Assembly: GCA_045106685.1 (NCBI GenBank) | Contig: JBGCFB010000094.1 | Coordinates: forward strand, 1 to 50,212 | Length of the DNA stretch: 50,212 bases | Reading direction: 5' to 3' | Source: JAUIGE01 sp045106685 | GTDB lineage: Bacteria > Bacteroidota > Bacteroidia > J057 | Shown: one piece after another, positions 7,286-16,432 of the stretch | Layout of the letters: each line of letters opens with the position of its first letter | Numbering within the stretch: the stretch's first letter is position 1 | Position numbers and translations under genes: made by a program | Notes under the pieces: model-generated | The model's database searches: none | What the model was told of the DNA's origin: nothing | Seen by the model: the letters and a program-made list of their open reading frames with translations, nothing else

Positions 7286-10200
7286 CTATTGGATCACGAG
7301 GCGTCCGTAGTAGCGGTATGGGCCATTGAGCTTGAAGAGGTAAACACCTGCTTGCAACTCGCCCTTCTCTACCACAAAGCTGTTGCCCTGGGTAGTCGGG
7401 TAGCTGCGCACTGCGCGTCCGCGCAGGTCATATAGCTCAAGGCTGTAGACTTGCTGCTGCGGATTTTCGAAGCGAATCTCAGCAATATTGGCCATCGGGT
7501 TTGGAGAGATGGTGACACTTTTTGCAAAATCATCATCTTCAATACCAACCGTCATGTCGATCCAGCGCGTGAGCGTATCACGACCGCAATCATTGCTTGT
7601 GATGAGGGTTACTTCATAAATAGCACTGGTAGCATAGGTGTGATTAACAATCATGCCTGAAGCAGTATTGCCATCTCCCAGGTCCCAATTCCAGGCAAGC
7701 TGATTTGGCTCTCCTTCAAGGCGTACAGAAGAGGTTCCAAGCTGGAAGCTTGAGAAGAAGTTTGCATTCGGATCAGGAGCCTGTGTCAAGCTAAAGTTGA
7801 CCATAATCTCCTCACCTACAGCATCAACGACGCGCACCTGATAGCTGCCAGCACCGGCGACCTGTCCATTTGAAACACCCGTAGGGTTATTCATGTCGAC
7901 ATAGCCACTTGGCCAGTAGAAAGTGTAAGGTGCTGCTCCCTGGGTCACAGAAATAGTAGTAACGCCATTGGTACAAGTCGCAGGGAATTCTGGTCCCTGG
8001 CTGATCATATCGTCATATACCGTTCTGAGTACAGAATTGGTGATAATCGGATCATTAAAGTCGAAGAAGATCGCGGCGCTGTTCCGTATCGCTGTGCGAT
8101 AAGGAAGGCCAGCCTTACGGTTGATCGTAAAGGTGTAGAAGCCCTGGCTTCCTGCTTCATCTTGAATAAGTGCTGGTAGGTTTATGTTGTCAAAACGCAC
8201 TTCCAGTTTTTGGTTATTCAAAATGCGCGTCTTGTAAGGGTGGCTTGCACCGACGAGGTGCAGTGTGCTGATATCCAGCGTATTGACATCGATATCATCT
8301 TCCACAATCACATAGAATGCAGTATCACTACCTGTGTTTTGGAAGCGGACTGTGTAGGTCAGCATTTCCTCATTAGGCATGAGCCAGCCTTCATCCATGC
8401 GCTGAGCAGGAGAAGCTTGCTTATCGTTCGGGTCATACGAATTGGTGGTCGTATCACTGTATACCATGACATTATTTCCAGGAACAGAATCGCAGGCAAT
8501 CGGATCAACCCAAAGCGTATCAGTGTACGGGAAACCAGCACCAACCGTAGAATCTACAGTCATACATACACTCACATGGAAGCGCTGTCCTGGCTGAAGG
8601 TTCATAAAGTCCCATTCCAATACACGGTTGACACTATCATGGTTACTATGAGTAGGGTTGCTGCTGTTATAGGTGAAGATCGAGTCATAGCGCCAGCGAA
8701 GTGTTCCGTTCATGATCTTTCCACCATCATTGCGAGCAAACATGGATACACACATGGTTCTTCCTGGACGAGCCCACGAAGGACAGCGTATTGCAACAAG
8801 GTCTTTGGTAGTGTCTGCGACCATTCCAAACTTGTAGTCGATCACCATTCCCAGTGAGTCGAACTGGATGGTATCCATTCCAGTTGCAGGACATGAAGCC
8901 TGTAAGTAAGGCGTATTCTGTACATAGATTGAGTCAAGTCCTACATTCGTCGTTGCGATGCTGTAGTGACCATTACTATCTGTTAAAACTGTAATTCCAG
9001 CCTGTAAAAGACCTACTTGAACATTTGCTAGAGGAGCCTCGCCGCTATCCTGGACGCAGTTTCCGTTGAGGTCATTATAGACACAACCTTGCACAACATT
9101 GAAACAGGAATCAGGACCGTTTACCCACCAGGCGCCTGCCTTGGGGCAGCCGGTCGCATCAGTGACAAGTACGCCGTAACCACTATTGGAAGGAAGACCG
9201 ATCAAACTTGCGGATGTGTCTCCGGTGGTCCACTGGTATGAATAAGGAGGTGTTCCTCCTGAGACGTTGAGCTGAATGGAGCTTCCTGCATTACAAGATG
9301 TGTCCACAACTACAGCACTGAGGTTTATATTGGAACCATCTACGAGGAATGTTCGGCTGGTAGAGTCTCCATTTTGATCAACAATAATGACCGAATATGT
9401 TCCAGCAGAAATCCCTGAAAGGTCTTCAGTCGTATCTCCTGTGCTCCACTGATATTGGAAAGGAGCGCTGCCTCCTGCAACGGTGATGTCAATGGCGCCA
9501 TTGGTAGAGTCACAAGGTGTATTCGTGATATTACCAATAACACTATATGGTTCCACTTCAATAACTACGGCCTTCATACTGGTACTTGGTAGTGGGCAGC
9601 TTTGGTCTTGGCTAATAAGACGAATCACATAGCGACCAGGAGCGGGAGGAGTCCAGTTGGCAGTAATGATCTGCGGGTTGGTTCCGCTTGTTGAATATGT
9701 CAGGCCGTTGATTTGGGTATTTACAGTGTCAAAATCTGAAGTAAGGACATCGGCAACATCAGGGTCAAGAACCTGCACACTAAATGACAAAGGCACACCT
9801 ACCGCACCGTCAAGGGCGTAGAAGCCGCGCTGGTTCGCACCGCTCAGGACTGTAAGCTGGTTGATACGAGGATTATTATTGGCAGTACAGTTTGTTACAA
9901 AAAACTGAATGTCGCGCACAGTAGTAGAAAGCAAGTTTCCGTTACGGTATTCAGCTACCTCTACACATAATACGCCAATCACTGCCGGGCCTGGACGTGG
10001 AATGACATTGATATCACCAGTAGTTTGGTCGAGGCTAACAACCCAACCGGGGCCCAATGGCTGAGAAGGTGAATATCCAGGGTTATAGTTTACAGATAGT
10101 GCTCCGAAAGGGCTGCCATTATTATTGGATTGCTTACAAGAGGTAAGACTATACACAAGTGAATCGCCATCAGGATCGTAGGCCTGATTCTCAAATCTTG

Positions 10201-10777
10201 CAGGAGATCCAGCGCAAATATATGCCACAGGTGGATTGAGGAAGCGTGGGGAGTTGTTACAAGGAGCTGTAGTAAGGTCGATGATTAAACCTCCCAGGTA
10301 CATTCCCTGATTATCAGCTCCTGAAGTAATTGCGCCATTTCTACAACACGAAGACCATTCGACCCCATATACATTACAGGTAACGGAGTCAAAATCGTAG
10401 TTGGCAAACTGGATAGCCTCCATTGTTCCGTTGATAGGAGCCATCTGGCCAAAAGGAGTAGTATTACAGCCCGTAATCGTACCAGGGCATACAGGTGTTA
10501 TATCCACGTAATGCTGGGTTGTCCAGCTGCCTCTCAGCGTAGGCTGAGTACAGTTCGTGCCTAATTGCCCAGTGAATCGAAGAAAAGGGTTACTAGGCAC
10601 TCCCGGAGGCGCTGTGGTAGCTGCTCCTGTACAATCATAATAGGTTGAAAGTGTAATACGTATGATGTCAGGCGTAATACAATCATAGTGCATGTTAGAT
10701 CCCATAAAGTGGGTTGCATGTACTTCTGTACCAAATAGGCACATCAGCGCTGCAATAAGCGTAATAAGGCGTCTCAT
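7286..10777 (-). CDS. Giant T9SS-secreted surface protein with SprB-like repeats and PKD domain (paralog 2)
   Basis: This 1163-residue protein starts with a clean signal peptide (MRRLITLIAALMCLFGTEVHA) followed by THFMGSNMHYDCI. Its modules follow the same order as in the neighbour at 3562-7035: DPDGDSLVYSL; SprB-like repeats (GGSAPFQYQWSTGDTT; GGTPPYSYQWTTGDTS); a carboxypeptidase-like module (CFNVVQGCVYNDLNGNC); a conserved-repeat domain (YDPNDKQASPAQ...YTVRFQNTGSDTAF); an Ig-like repeat; a PKD domain (WNWDLGDGN); and a sorting domain (SPNPMANIAEIRFENP...GVYLFKL). Both keep the stretch VRSYPTTQG in the sorting domain. It is transported by the type IX system and probably attached at the surface by PorU (encoded at 20935). 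Ligand and role are unknown. The pair most likely arose by tandem duplication. Confidence 0.87.
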   Translation of the reverse strand: MRRLITLIAALMCLFGTEVHATHFMGSNMHYDCITPDIIRITLSTYYDCTGAATTAPPGVPSNPFLRFTGQLGTNCTQPTLRGSWTTQHYVDITPVCPGTITGCNTTPFGQMAPINGTMEAIQFANYDFDSVTCNVYGVEWSSCCRNGAITSGADNQGMYLGGLIIDLTTAPCNNSPRFLNPPVAYICAGSPARFENQAYDPDGDSLVYSLTSCKQSNNNGSPFGALSVNYNPGYSPSQPLGPGWVVSLDQTTGDINVIPRPGPAVIGVLCVEVAEYRNGNLLSTTVRDIQFFVTNCTANNNPRINQLTVLSGANQRGFYALDGAVGVPLSFSVQVLDPDVADVLTSDFDTVNTQINGLTYSTSGTNPQIITANWTPPAPGRYVIRLISQDQSCPLPSTSMKAVVIEVEPYSVIGNITNTPCDSTNGAIDITVAGGSAPFQYQWSTGDTTEDLSGISAGTYSVIIVDQNGDSTSRTFLVDGSNINLSAVVVDTSCNAGSSIQLNVSGGTPPYSYQWTTGDTSASLIGLPSNSGYGVLVTDATGCPKAGAWWVNGPDSCFNVVQGCVYNDLNGNCVQDSGEAPLANVQVGLLQAGITVLTDSNGHYSIATTNVGLDSIYVQNTPYLQASCPATGMDTIQFDSLGMVIDYKFGMVADTTKDLVAIRCPSWARPGRTMCVSMFARNDGGKIMNGTLRWRYDSIFTYNSSNPTHSNHDSVNRVLEWDFMNLQPGQRFHVSVCMTVDSTVGAGFPYTDTLWVDPIACDSVPGNNVMVYSDTTTNSYDPNDKQASPAQRMDEGWLMPNEEMLTYTVRFQNTGSDTAFYVIVEDDIDVNTLDISTLHLVGASHPYKTRILNNQKLEVRFDNINLPALIQDEAGSQGFYTFTINRKAGLPYRTAIRNSAAIFFDFNDPIITNSVLRTVYDDMISQGPEFPATCTNGVTTISVTQGAAPYTFYWPSGYVDMNNPTGVSNGQVAGAGSYQVRVVDAVGEEIMVNFSLTQAPDPNANFFSSFQLGTSSVRLEGEPNQLAWNWDLGDGNTASGMIVNHTYATSAIYEVTLITSNDCGRDTLTRWIDMTVGIEDDDFAKSVTISPNPMANIAEIRFENPQQQVYSLELYDLRGRAVRSYPTTQGNSFVVEKGELQAGVYLFKLNGPYRYYGRLVIQ

Positions 10778-11339
10778 AGTAAATTGATTTTGGGTAAATT
10801 CCAGATGATAAAAGTACTTGCTGTATGGGTTGGTATTACTTCAGTGTGACGAACTGTCCATAATGTAGCCCTACAGGTGCTATCATTCGACGTCAGCAGT
10901 CAGGTCTCGTGGTATGAAACCTTTCCTGCCACCTCAACACAGGGAGGCAATAACTTCGAACTGGTATATGTAATAATTCTTGGGGGCTGCATGATCGGTG
11001 TATTTTTTTGAATAGCATTGTTAAAACACCCACCTTGGATTACATACTATAGTAAGAAAAGCACGAGGGTATTGACTAATAAGACTGTGGCTTAAACAAA
11101 GCGTTCGTTTCTTATTTGAAAATTACTGGCCTCGAATAATTCCACTAAGTATAAACTCACCAAGCCTTACGTATCTAAGACCTGTAATAAGAGGTGGTTT
11201 TTGGGTTTTAATCATCCGAATAACAAAACTATCATGCAACGATTAGATATGAAAAGGTCGATTTTGGGCATTTCTGAAAAATCCAAAGCAGCTTTTTGCC
11301 AAATATCTACGTCATCCACCTAACTAAACCTTCAACCAC
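10778..11339. other. 562-nt intergenic region between divergent secreted-protein genes
   Basis: No gene can be supported here. It must hold the divergent promoters of the 7286-10777 and 11340-12566 genes, but I see no perfect TAnnTTTG box; TACTTTTA on the minus strand near 10812-10819 is the closest for the minus gene. One plus-strand frame (10850-11008) stays open for 53 codons without a start codon and is probably chance. Composition is AT-rich toward 11340. Confidence 0.5.
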
Positions 11340-12566
11340 ATGAGAGCCCTCATTACCCTTAGCCTATTTCTGCTGATATTAGCTGGGCAGCTTATTGCCC
11401 AATCCCCAGCCGGGGATTTGTACACCTTTGGCAGTGGAAGCACCTATTACATTACATACCCTGCAGCGACTTCGCACGCGTTAGATAGCCTCGGAGCAAC
11501 GAATATGACAAACTCTGGCGCCAAACTTTATACAAGTTGGGCAAAAGAGAATCGTCACGGTATTGCTTCTTATGACCTTTCCACTCACCAGCGCCTTGAT
11601 AGTAGTAGTCTTCATCCAGCGATAGATGTTGATGTCTGGGACAATATGCTTGTGGTGACCAGTCATGAGGCGCCGTTTTTGCGTGTCGTCAATCCTGTAC
11701 TGCAATATCAGCCTCGTTTTGAACTACTCGATAGTGCATTTATGCGGCCTATTGAAACGCTTGTACATGACGATCGTGCCTATGTGCTGTTCGGAGATCG
11801 GGTTGCTGTGGTTGATTTGGACCTGGAGGATACGTTGGCAGTAATTCGGACTGATACGGTGCCGCAATTTTGGGCAACGCTTTACAATCTGAATATAGCC
11901 GAAGTGGGAGGTCAGGTTTTTATTTATGGCGAATATGCTACAGGGGCGATTCGATCGGCCATACTCGAAATAGATGTAAACACCCTTACAGTTCACCAAG
12001 CGGAGCATGTAGAGTTTGATGGCTTTATAGGTCGTCCTGTGGCAGGTGATCAAAAGCTATATGTCTATAGATACCCTGCCCATTTTGATCTGAATGCTGA
12101 TAGCCTGGTTCGGCCTGCGACGAGTCCAGTCCCCAATGATTATGCACCCATAGCGTACGACGCAATTTCCAAGACTGTTTTTTTAAGAGGTCGCCCTATC
12201 GCGGCAGGTTTTGTTCCTTTTGTCACGGTACAAAACGGCCAGGCCGGCGCCACGATGAATCTGAAGCCTCATACAAAAGGCCATTTTGTGTCGCTCCAAA
12301 CAATTAACGGGATTGACGCTGAGCATCGCTTTCAGTATGCAGTAGGCCCTAATCCTACAGCAGATGTGCTCGACGTAAGCTTCCCTGCACCAACGAAGGT
12401 GTTTCGCTATCGCGTGACAGATTCTCGCGGGCGTACCTTGTTGGCGGGAAATCCTACAGGAAACCGTGGTTTTCAGGTAGACTTGCGCAGCCTGCCGCGT
12501 GGCGGCTATTTCCTCGAAATACAGAGCAATGAAGGCAACGTCTCGGAGCCTGTTGTGAAGTGGTAG
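11340..12566 (+). CDS. T9SS-secreted propeller-like protein with sorting domain
   Basis: The 408-residue protein has a signal peptide (MRALITLSLFLLILAGQLIAQ). The middle has repeated short strands of the kind IASYDLSTHQRL, VVDLDLEDTLAV and ILEIDVNTLTVHQ, which suggests a beta-propeller that would fill residues about 25-325. The C-terminus is a type A sorting domain (YAVGPNPTADVLDVSF ... YRVTDSRGRTLL ... LPRGGYFLEI). It should cross the outer membrane by the type IX system and be anchored at the surface or released. No catalytic motif is visible and the propeller reading is inference from strand periodicity. It is monocistronic, facing a convergent gene at 12597. Confidence 0.78.
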   Translation: MRALITLSLFLLILAGQLIAQSPAGDLYTFGSGSTYYITYPAATSHALDSLGATNMTNSGAKLYTSWAKENRHGIASYDLSTHQRLDSSSLHPAIDVDVWDNMLVVTSHEAPFLRVVNPVLQYQPRFELLDSAFMRPIETLVHDDRAYVLFGDRVAVVDLDLEDTLAVIRTDTVPQFWATLYNLNIAEVGGQVFIYGEYATGAIRSAILEIDVNTLTVHQAEHVEFDGFIGRPVAGDQKLYVYRYPAHFDLNADSLVRPATSPVPNDYAPIAYDAISKTVFLRGRPIAAGFVPFVTVQNGQAGATMNLKPHTKGHFVSLQTINGIDAEHRFQYAVGPNPTADVLDVSFPAPTKVFRYRVTDSRGRTLLAGNPTGNRGFQVDLRSLPRGGYFLEIQSNEGNVSEPVVKW

Positions 12567-12596
12567 CTTGTTAGAGGGCTTTAAATAGTTCTGGTT

Positions 12597-13130
12597 TTAC
12601 CGCTTGCTATCACCCCTAAAATAATCCTCTTTTGAATCAAAAAGGACATTGAAGGTCGTGAGTGAGCCGTAGCTGCGTGTGATATATTGCTGGATGTGCA
12701 CCTTCTCTTCTGGAGTGAGAGTTTTGTTGGAATTTATGTTCTGTTCCAAAACGCGCAAGCGATCTCTTACCATGACGATTTTATGAAAAAAGGTCTCCAT
12801 GGGTATCTCTTTTGATTTCATGCTTGGATCAGCGGGTTTGAGTTCGAGGGTGCCGCCTTTCCAGCGATCAGCCATGTGGACGATCTCGCTCATTCCTCCC
12901 CATTTACGTAAGATACTCGTCATCACCTGCTCCAGGTCGCCCATACCTATCCGGTTTTCAGGAAGTGGGGCAAGTTCGATGATTTCGATTCCTTCAAAAT
13001 CCTTGGCAATCGCCTTTTCTCCATGATTTTTGAATACAACCATGTGGGCTGACTCCATGCTGTTGTCGATGACAATTCCATCACCATATGATGGGTGTTT
13101 TATGCGGGTACCTATTGTGAGCGTTGCCAT
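12597..13130 (-). CDS. Conserved hypothetical protein with Tudor-like N-terminus
   Basis: This 177-residue cytoplasmic protein opens with TIGTRIKHPSYGDGIVI. The pattern resembles the small beta-barrel (Tudor/SH3-like) at the C-terminus of PcrA/UvrD helicases and of CarD-like proteins (G-x-V-x-H-x-x-F/Y-G-x-G-x-V). The rest is helical, with a basic DRWKGGTLELKPAD segment and a helix MVRDRLRVLEQNIN. This suggests nucleic-acid or polymerase contact, but the function is not known. It has no signal peptide. Its stop lies 30 nt from the convergent 11340 gene, and upstream of it lies the hairpin repeat 13208-13249. Confidence 0.72.
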   Translation of the reverse strand: MATLTIGTRIKHPSYGDGIVIDNSMESAHMVVFKNHGEKAIAKDFEGIEIIELAPLPENRIGMGDLEQVMTSILRKWGGMSEIVHMADRWKGGTLELKPADPSMKSKEIPMETFFHKIVMVRDRLRVLEQNINSNKTLTPEEKVHIQQYITRSYGSLTTFNVLFDSKEDYFRGDSKR

Positions 13131-13207
13131 AATCTTTCTCGTTTTATTGTTCCTTGTCGAAAGTTAGGGAAGAATGGTGATTTTCACGAATCGTTTTGTT
13201 TGCTCAC

Positions 13208-13249
13208 CTCTGTCAGCGCTTTAGGCATAATGGTAGAGCGCTGACAGAG
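13208..13249. repeat. Dispersed hairpin element, copy 1
   Basis: CTCTGTCAGCGCT (13208-13220) pairs perfectly over 13 bp with 13237-13249 around a 16-nt loop. A second copy at 33228-33274 has the same CTCTGTCAG start and a similar loop (ATAaTGGT against ATAgTGGT). Its stem changes from GCGCT to GAGCT, with the matching change in the other arm. It is intergenic between two minus-strand genes and has no T-tract. Confidence 0.75.
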
Positions 13250-13287
13250 ACCCTGCAATCAGTCCTAATAAACGCTTCGTACCCTTT

Positions 13288-13683
13288 CTATATAAATTCA
13301 GAAAGTGGCTTTGCCCAAAAAAACGAATCAGGCTTAAATGAAAAATAATTCCGCTGAAGGTAGAGCCAATTTCTGTAATCACCTTTTTTATTTCTAAAGT
13401 CTACGATAACGAGGTACTCCATCAAGCCCAGGCTTCGCATCGCTGGATTCAGTATTTCGCCTATTTCTTTAGGAGGTGGAGGTTTGGTAAAAGGGCTGTC
13501 TTGCCATTCTGCCTCGGTGGGCACTCGTACTTGAATAAGCTCAAAGCCTTTTTTCTTAAGCTTTTTACGAATAAGCTCTTTTACCTCAAAGGTGATGCGC
13601 GGCTTTGCAGGATATTTGGTGCGATACAGAACAAAGAGCCCAAAGACCAGTCCGGTAATAATGAAAAAAAGAGGCGAGTTCAT
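13288..13683 (-). CDS. Small membrane-anchored hypothetical protein
   Basis: This 131-residue protein has one N-terminal transmembrane segment (PLFFIITGLVFGLFVLY) followed by a basic stretch (RTKYPAKPR, IRKKLKKKGF). By the positive-inside rule the soluble C-terminal domain is probably cytoplasmic. That domain has an alpha/beta look (FELIQVRVP ... EYLVIVDFRNKKGDYRNWLYLQ) and a PPPPKE linker. I do not recognise a family. It lies downstream of the terminator at 13713-13746, so it is probably transcribed separately from the membrane gene at 13774. Confidence 0.65.
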   Translation of the reverse strand: MNSPLFFIITGLVFGLFVLYRTKYPAKPRITFEVKELIRKKLKKKGFELIQVRVPTEAEWQDSPFTKPPPPKEIGEILNPAMRSLGLMEYLVIVDFRNKKGDYRNWLYLQRNYFSFKPDSFFWAKPLSEFI

Positions 13684-13712
13684 TCCTGCAATATCTGTAA
13701 ATATTCAAAAAA

Positions 13713-13746
13713 ATCCCCTGACGATTAGTGATAATCATCAGGGGAT
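13713..13746 (-). terminator. Strong rho-independent terminator
   Basis: Arms 13713-13727 and 13732-13746 form a 15-bp stem with one wobble position (ATCCCCTGACGATTA / TAATCATCAGGGGAT). On the minus strand it is followed by an uninterrupted T-run (A7 at 13707-13713 on the plus strand). It terminates the gene at 13774-14295. Confidence 0.85.
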
Positions 13747-13773
13747 AAGGCACTTACAATGCAATGTTCGCTA

Positions 13774-14295
13774 TTATGCATCGCCTGCTACGTCTCTATT
13801 GTCTTTATAAAACTGCATGGCAATAAATGAGCCTACAATACCCAAAAGGGCGGTTTCAAAAAAGAGTATAAAGGAGATAAAGGCAGTGTTAATATTGGCG
13901 ATCGGAAGGAGTTCTACAATCGTTGATGCTGCGTCTGAATTTCCAAAGGTTAGGGTCAAATATGTAAAGACACTTAATAGGGCTGCGCCGACCCCACTTA
14001 CGGCCATGCCCATGGTTAGGCCACTCAGGTAGCTGGTGTTACTTCTGCTATAAAGTTTGTAAAATGAGCCCAGGGCCAGGAAGGCACCACCTGCCATAAT
14101 AAAGAGGTTGGCGTAGCGAAAGATCACAGCGGCTGATGGGCTGGCCAAATATGTGATAAGCATGAACAAGGTCATGGCTAGGCCAGTACCCAATCCGAAA
14201 TTTATCGCAAGTGGACGACTCCAGTGAAATGTAGATTCAGGTTTATATGCATTCAGGTTTGAATTTGTTGTGGTTGTATGTTCGTAATATTCCAT
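13774..14295 (-). CDS. Four-helix integral membrane protein, DUF4199-like
   Basis: The 173-residue protein has a polar N-terminus of about 30 residues and then four hydrophobic segments: LAINFGLGTGLAMTLFMLITYL, FRYANLFIMAGGAFLALGSFY, GLTMGMAVSGVGAALLSVFTYL and AFISFILFFETALLGIVGSFIAM. Length, four-helix layout and the Gly-rich third helix fit DUF4199, a Bacteroidota membrane family of unknown function; this assignment is by resemblance only. It starts 57 nt from the secreted protein gene at 14353 on the same strand, so the two may form an operon ending at the terminator 13713-13746. Confidence 0.7.
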   Translation of the reverse strand: MEYYEHTTTTNSNLNAYKPESTFHWSRPLAINFGLGTGLAMTLFMLITYLASPSAAVIFRYANLFIMAGGAFLALGSFYKLYSRSNTSYLSGLTMGMAVSGVGAALLSVFTYLTLTFGNSDAASTIVELLPIANINTAFISFILFFETALLGIVGSFIAMQFYKDNRDVAGDA

Positions 14296-14352
14296 TATAT
14301 TTTTTTTGATGTGGTGGTATAGAAAAAAGAGTTTGAGATTGCGCTGCCCCTA

Positions 14353-15102
14353 CTATCGGTTTGGGTTAGGCTTTTTGGTCTCATAGCGATCCTGGACAGC
14401 CTCAAGCTTGTCTTTTTCTTTGGCGAGGTCTATTTTTAGAAGATCAATTTCTTCGATATTCTCCTTGTGCTCACTCTTTAAATTCTCAATATCCTCTTTG
14501 AGCTTTTCAATTTCTGCAAGACTCTTCTCGATATCTTCTTCTATTTTAATATTGTATTCTTCCAATTTGATTTTGTCTTTTTCCAGATCGGAAATACCAT
14601 CGGACATGTCTTCGATTTTCTCTTTATAAAATGCTGGGACAAAATCGCTTAAGAACGCATTAAACATAGCTCGCATTTCTTTATAAGCTTCACGGTGCTC
14701 GTGGCGGTCCACATACATGTCATATCCGTATGCGGCAAATACCGTCATTTGAGTTTTTGCAATCCCTTTGTTTTCAGTTGGGACGATCTCTGCATATAAA
14801 TCGAGCGTGTAGTCATGCATGGTAGGCAGCATGACCTTTTCGGCTGTGAGGATATCTTTGTTTGTTAAAAAGCCCAAGCCTTCTACATCCATATCGTAGC
14901 GATCTTTTAAGAAGTCTTTCCAGGCTTTTTTGACATCGTTAGGCTCAGCCATCAGGCTAATGGTTTGGCCGGGGCGGAACTTTTCATGATGCTGGACAGT
15001 AGCATCTGTGACCCAGGATACCTGGGCATAGCTTGTGCTCAAAAAAAGAGCAAGAATAAATAGTAAAATTGAAAAACGGACAACATATGATGTGGTATTC
15101 AT
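14353..15102 (-). CDS. Secreted or periplasmic protein with long C-terminal coiled coil
   Basis: The 249-residue protein has an N-terminal signal (SILLFILALFLSTSYA) with likely cleavage before QVSW. A globular part (residues about 27-165) follows. The last 80 residues form a heptad-rich coiled coil dense in Glu, Lys and Leu (KLEEYNIKIEEDIEKSLAEI, KEDIENLKSEHKENIEEI). The family is not recognised. The coiled coil suggests oligomerisation in the periplasm. It is the first gene of a probable two-gene unit with 13774-14295. Upstream lies a 717-nt AT-rich region shared with the divergent lipoprotein gene. Confidence 0.7.
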   Translation of the reverse strand: MNTTSYVVRFSILLFILALFLSTSYAQVSWVTDATVQHHEKFRPGQTISLMAEPNDVKKAWKDFLKDRYDMDVEGLGFLTNKDILTAEKVMLPTMHDYTLDLYAEIVPTENKGIAKTQMTVFAAYGYDMYVDRHEHREAYKEMRAMFNAFLSDFVPAFYKEKIEDMSDGISDLEKDKIKLEEYNIKIEEDIEKSLAEIEKLKEDIENLKSEHKENIEEIDLLKIDLAKEKDKLEAVQDRYETKKPNPNR

Positions 15103-15819
15103 GTATTAAAAATGATATTTTATGCCATTTAATTAAAAATGAGCGGATTGAAAGAATCATACAGGCCACTTATTAAAGTGGCAGAATGTATTTGAAATGA
15201 TTTATTACTGACTAAGAATGATTTTGGTAATCATTTGTTAAGGCAAAATTCAAAAAAATGCCCTTTAACGCCGTCAGTAGGCGCATGTCATACACATATA
15301 TATGCTTCGAGAGAAGCACGCGTCATTTTTGCATAATGTGTATTTTGTTGACATATTACTGTTCTTTAACGAATACTAAAGAAAAAGGTTTCAGCTAATT
15401 AATTTAACTTTTTTGTAACCTTTTTTAGTATAGGCCGTTAACTATACCAAATCAACCACTTATTTATGTTAAGCAACAACACATATAGTCCTGTATTCAA
15501 TATTTATTACGCAGCTTATAGCTTGGGCAATTAGCCCTTTTATATTCTGATCGCAGAGCACATACTATTATATATATTATTCACCCAGCTCTAGCTTTCA
15601 GCAACCAACACACCCGTCCAACTTATTCACCCGGCAATTTGATTGCCTGCGCTTAGTGCCCTTGGCACAAGACCTCACGTCACGCCTAACGTTGGACCAT
15701 CCCTTTTTTGTTGTGCCTTTCACCGCACGACTCATGCATTCCTGCATGTGCGCTTTCCCTAGCCTGAACTTTCTGTTCGGCAAGCGCCCTTTTCTATCAC
15801 TCTAAATCACACATATTTA
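15103..15819. other. 717-nt AT-rich intergenic region, no supported gene
   Basis: This is the longest gene-free stretch. It lies between divergent genes and must hold both promoters. Small perfect hairpins are present: GCCACTT/AAGTGGC (15165-15182) and AATGATT/AATCATT (15217-15235), plus CATGCA/TGCATG and GTGCC/GGCAC near the 15820 side. A 22-codon plus-strand frame starts at ATG 15476. A 61-codon Cys- and Lys/Arg-rich minus-strand frame (15598-15783) has only a TTG start. Neither is convincing. A long structured 5' leader for the 15820 lipoprotein is possible. Confidence 0.5.
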
Positions 15820-16365
15820 ATGAACCGTTTTAAAAATATTACCCTCGTACTTATTGCTGCTTTTTCATTTACCCTTACTGCATGTGAGGATAGTCATGAA
15901 TCACAGTATGTTCAGGACTTTGAACAATACATGGACGACCTTGGCGATGATATTACGATAGAATCCCGCGAAGCCTGGAATGATGTCGAAGCACGCTACA
16001 ATAAGTTTGAAGATGCTATCACACAAGAGACAAATGAACTCTCAGCCGAAGCCAACGAAGAGATCGCAGAGATCAGAGAAGACTATAATAAAATGAAGGC
16101 TGATTTCGAACGCTCAATAGCCAAAGCAAATAAGAATGCCAGTAAGAAGATTGATGAATTGGAGAATTCACTTGATGAACTTGGCGATGATATCAATGAC
16201 GAGGTTTCTGATGACTGGGAAGAAATTGCCGAGTCGTACGAGGAGCTGAAGGATGATATCGACAATAACATGGAAGAGCTTGATGATGAAGTAAAAGAAG
16301 AATGGAACAAGGTTGAAAAACGCTTTGAGTCTCTTAAGTCATCATTAAATAACCAACGCTCATAA
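15820..16365 (+). CDS. Acidic helical lipoprotein with three Trp-containing repeats
   Basis: The 181-residue protein has a lipobox signal (ITLVLIAAFSFTLTAC) with the lipidated Cys at 22. The mature part is almost wholly helical and strongly acidic. It contains three similar units built around Trp and spaced hydrophobics: SREAWNDVEARYNKFEDAI, VSDDWEEIAESYEELKDDI and VKEEWNKVEKRFESLKSSL, with Gly-Asp-Asp turns (LGDDI) between. This resembles the DUF6565-type helical lipoproteins of Bacteroidota, of unknown function. It is followed after 67 nt by dps and then mscS, which suggests an envelope or osmotic-stress setting; that is inference from context only. Confidence 0.75.
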   Translation: MNRFKNITLVLIAAFSFTLTACEDSHESQYVQDFEQYMDDLGDDITIESREAWNDVEARYNKFEDAITQETNELSAEANEEIAEIREDYNKMKADFERSIAKANKNASKKIDELENSLDELGDDINDEVSDDWEEIAESYEELKDDIDNNMEELDDEVKEEWNKVEKRFESLKSSLNNQRS

Positions 16366-16432
16366 GCCAGCCTGATCCATACGCTCACACCTGCGCTCCC
16401 ATAATCCATCCCAACCACTCAAATTACATACT

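Noticed and set aside
10850..11008. 53-codon open plus-strand frame (ends ILGGCMIGVFF) as a possible gene remnant
   Set aside because: No start codon, no recognisable domain, and this length is expected by chance in a region of this composition.
15598..15783. Minus-strand 61-codon frame rich in Cys, Lys and Arg
   Set aside because: It starts with TTG, has no promoter or close relative I recognise, and its region is full of small hairpins. Chance is the simplest reading.
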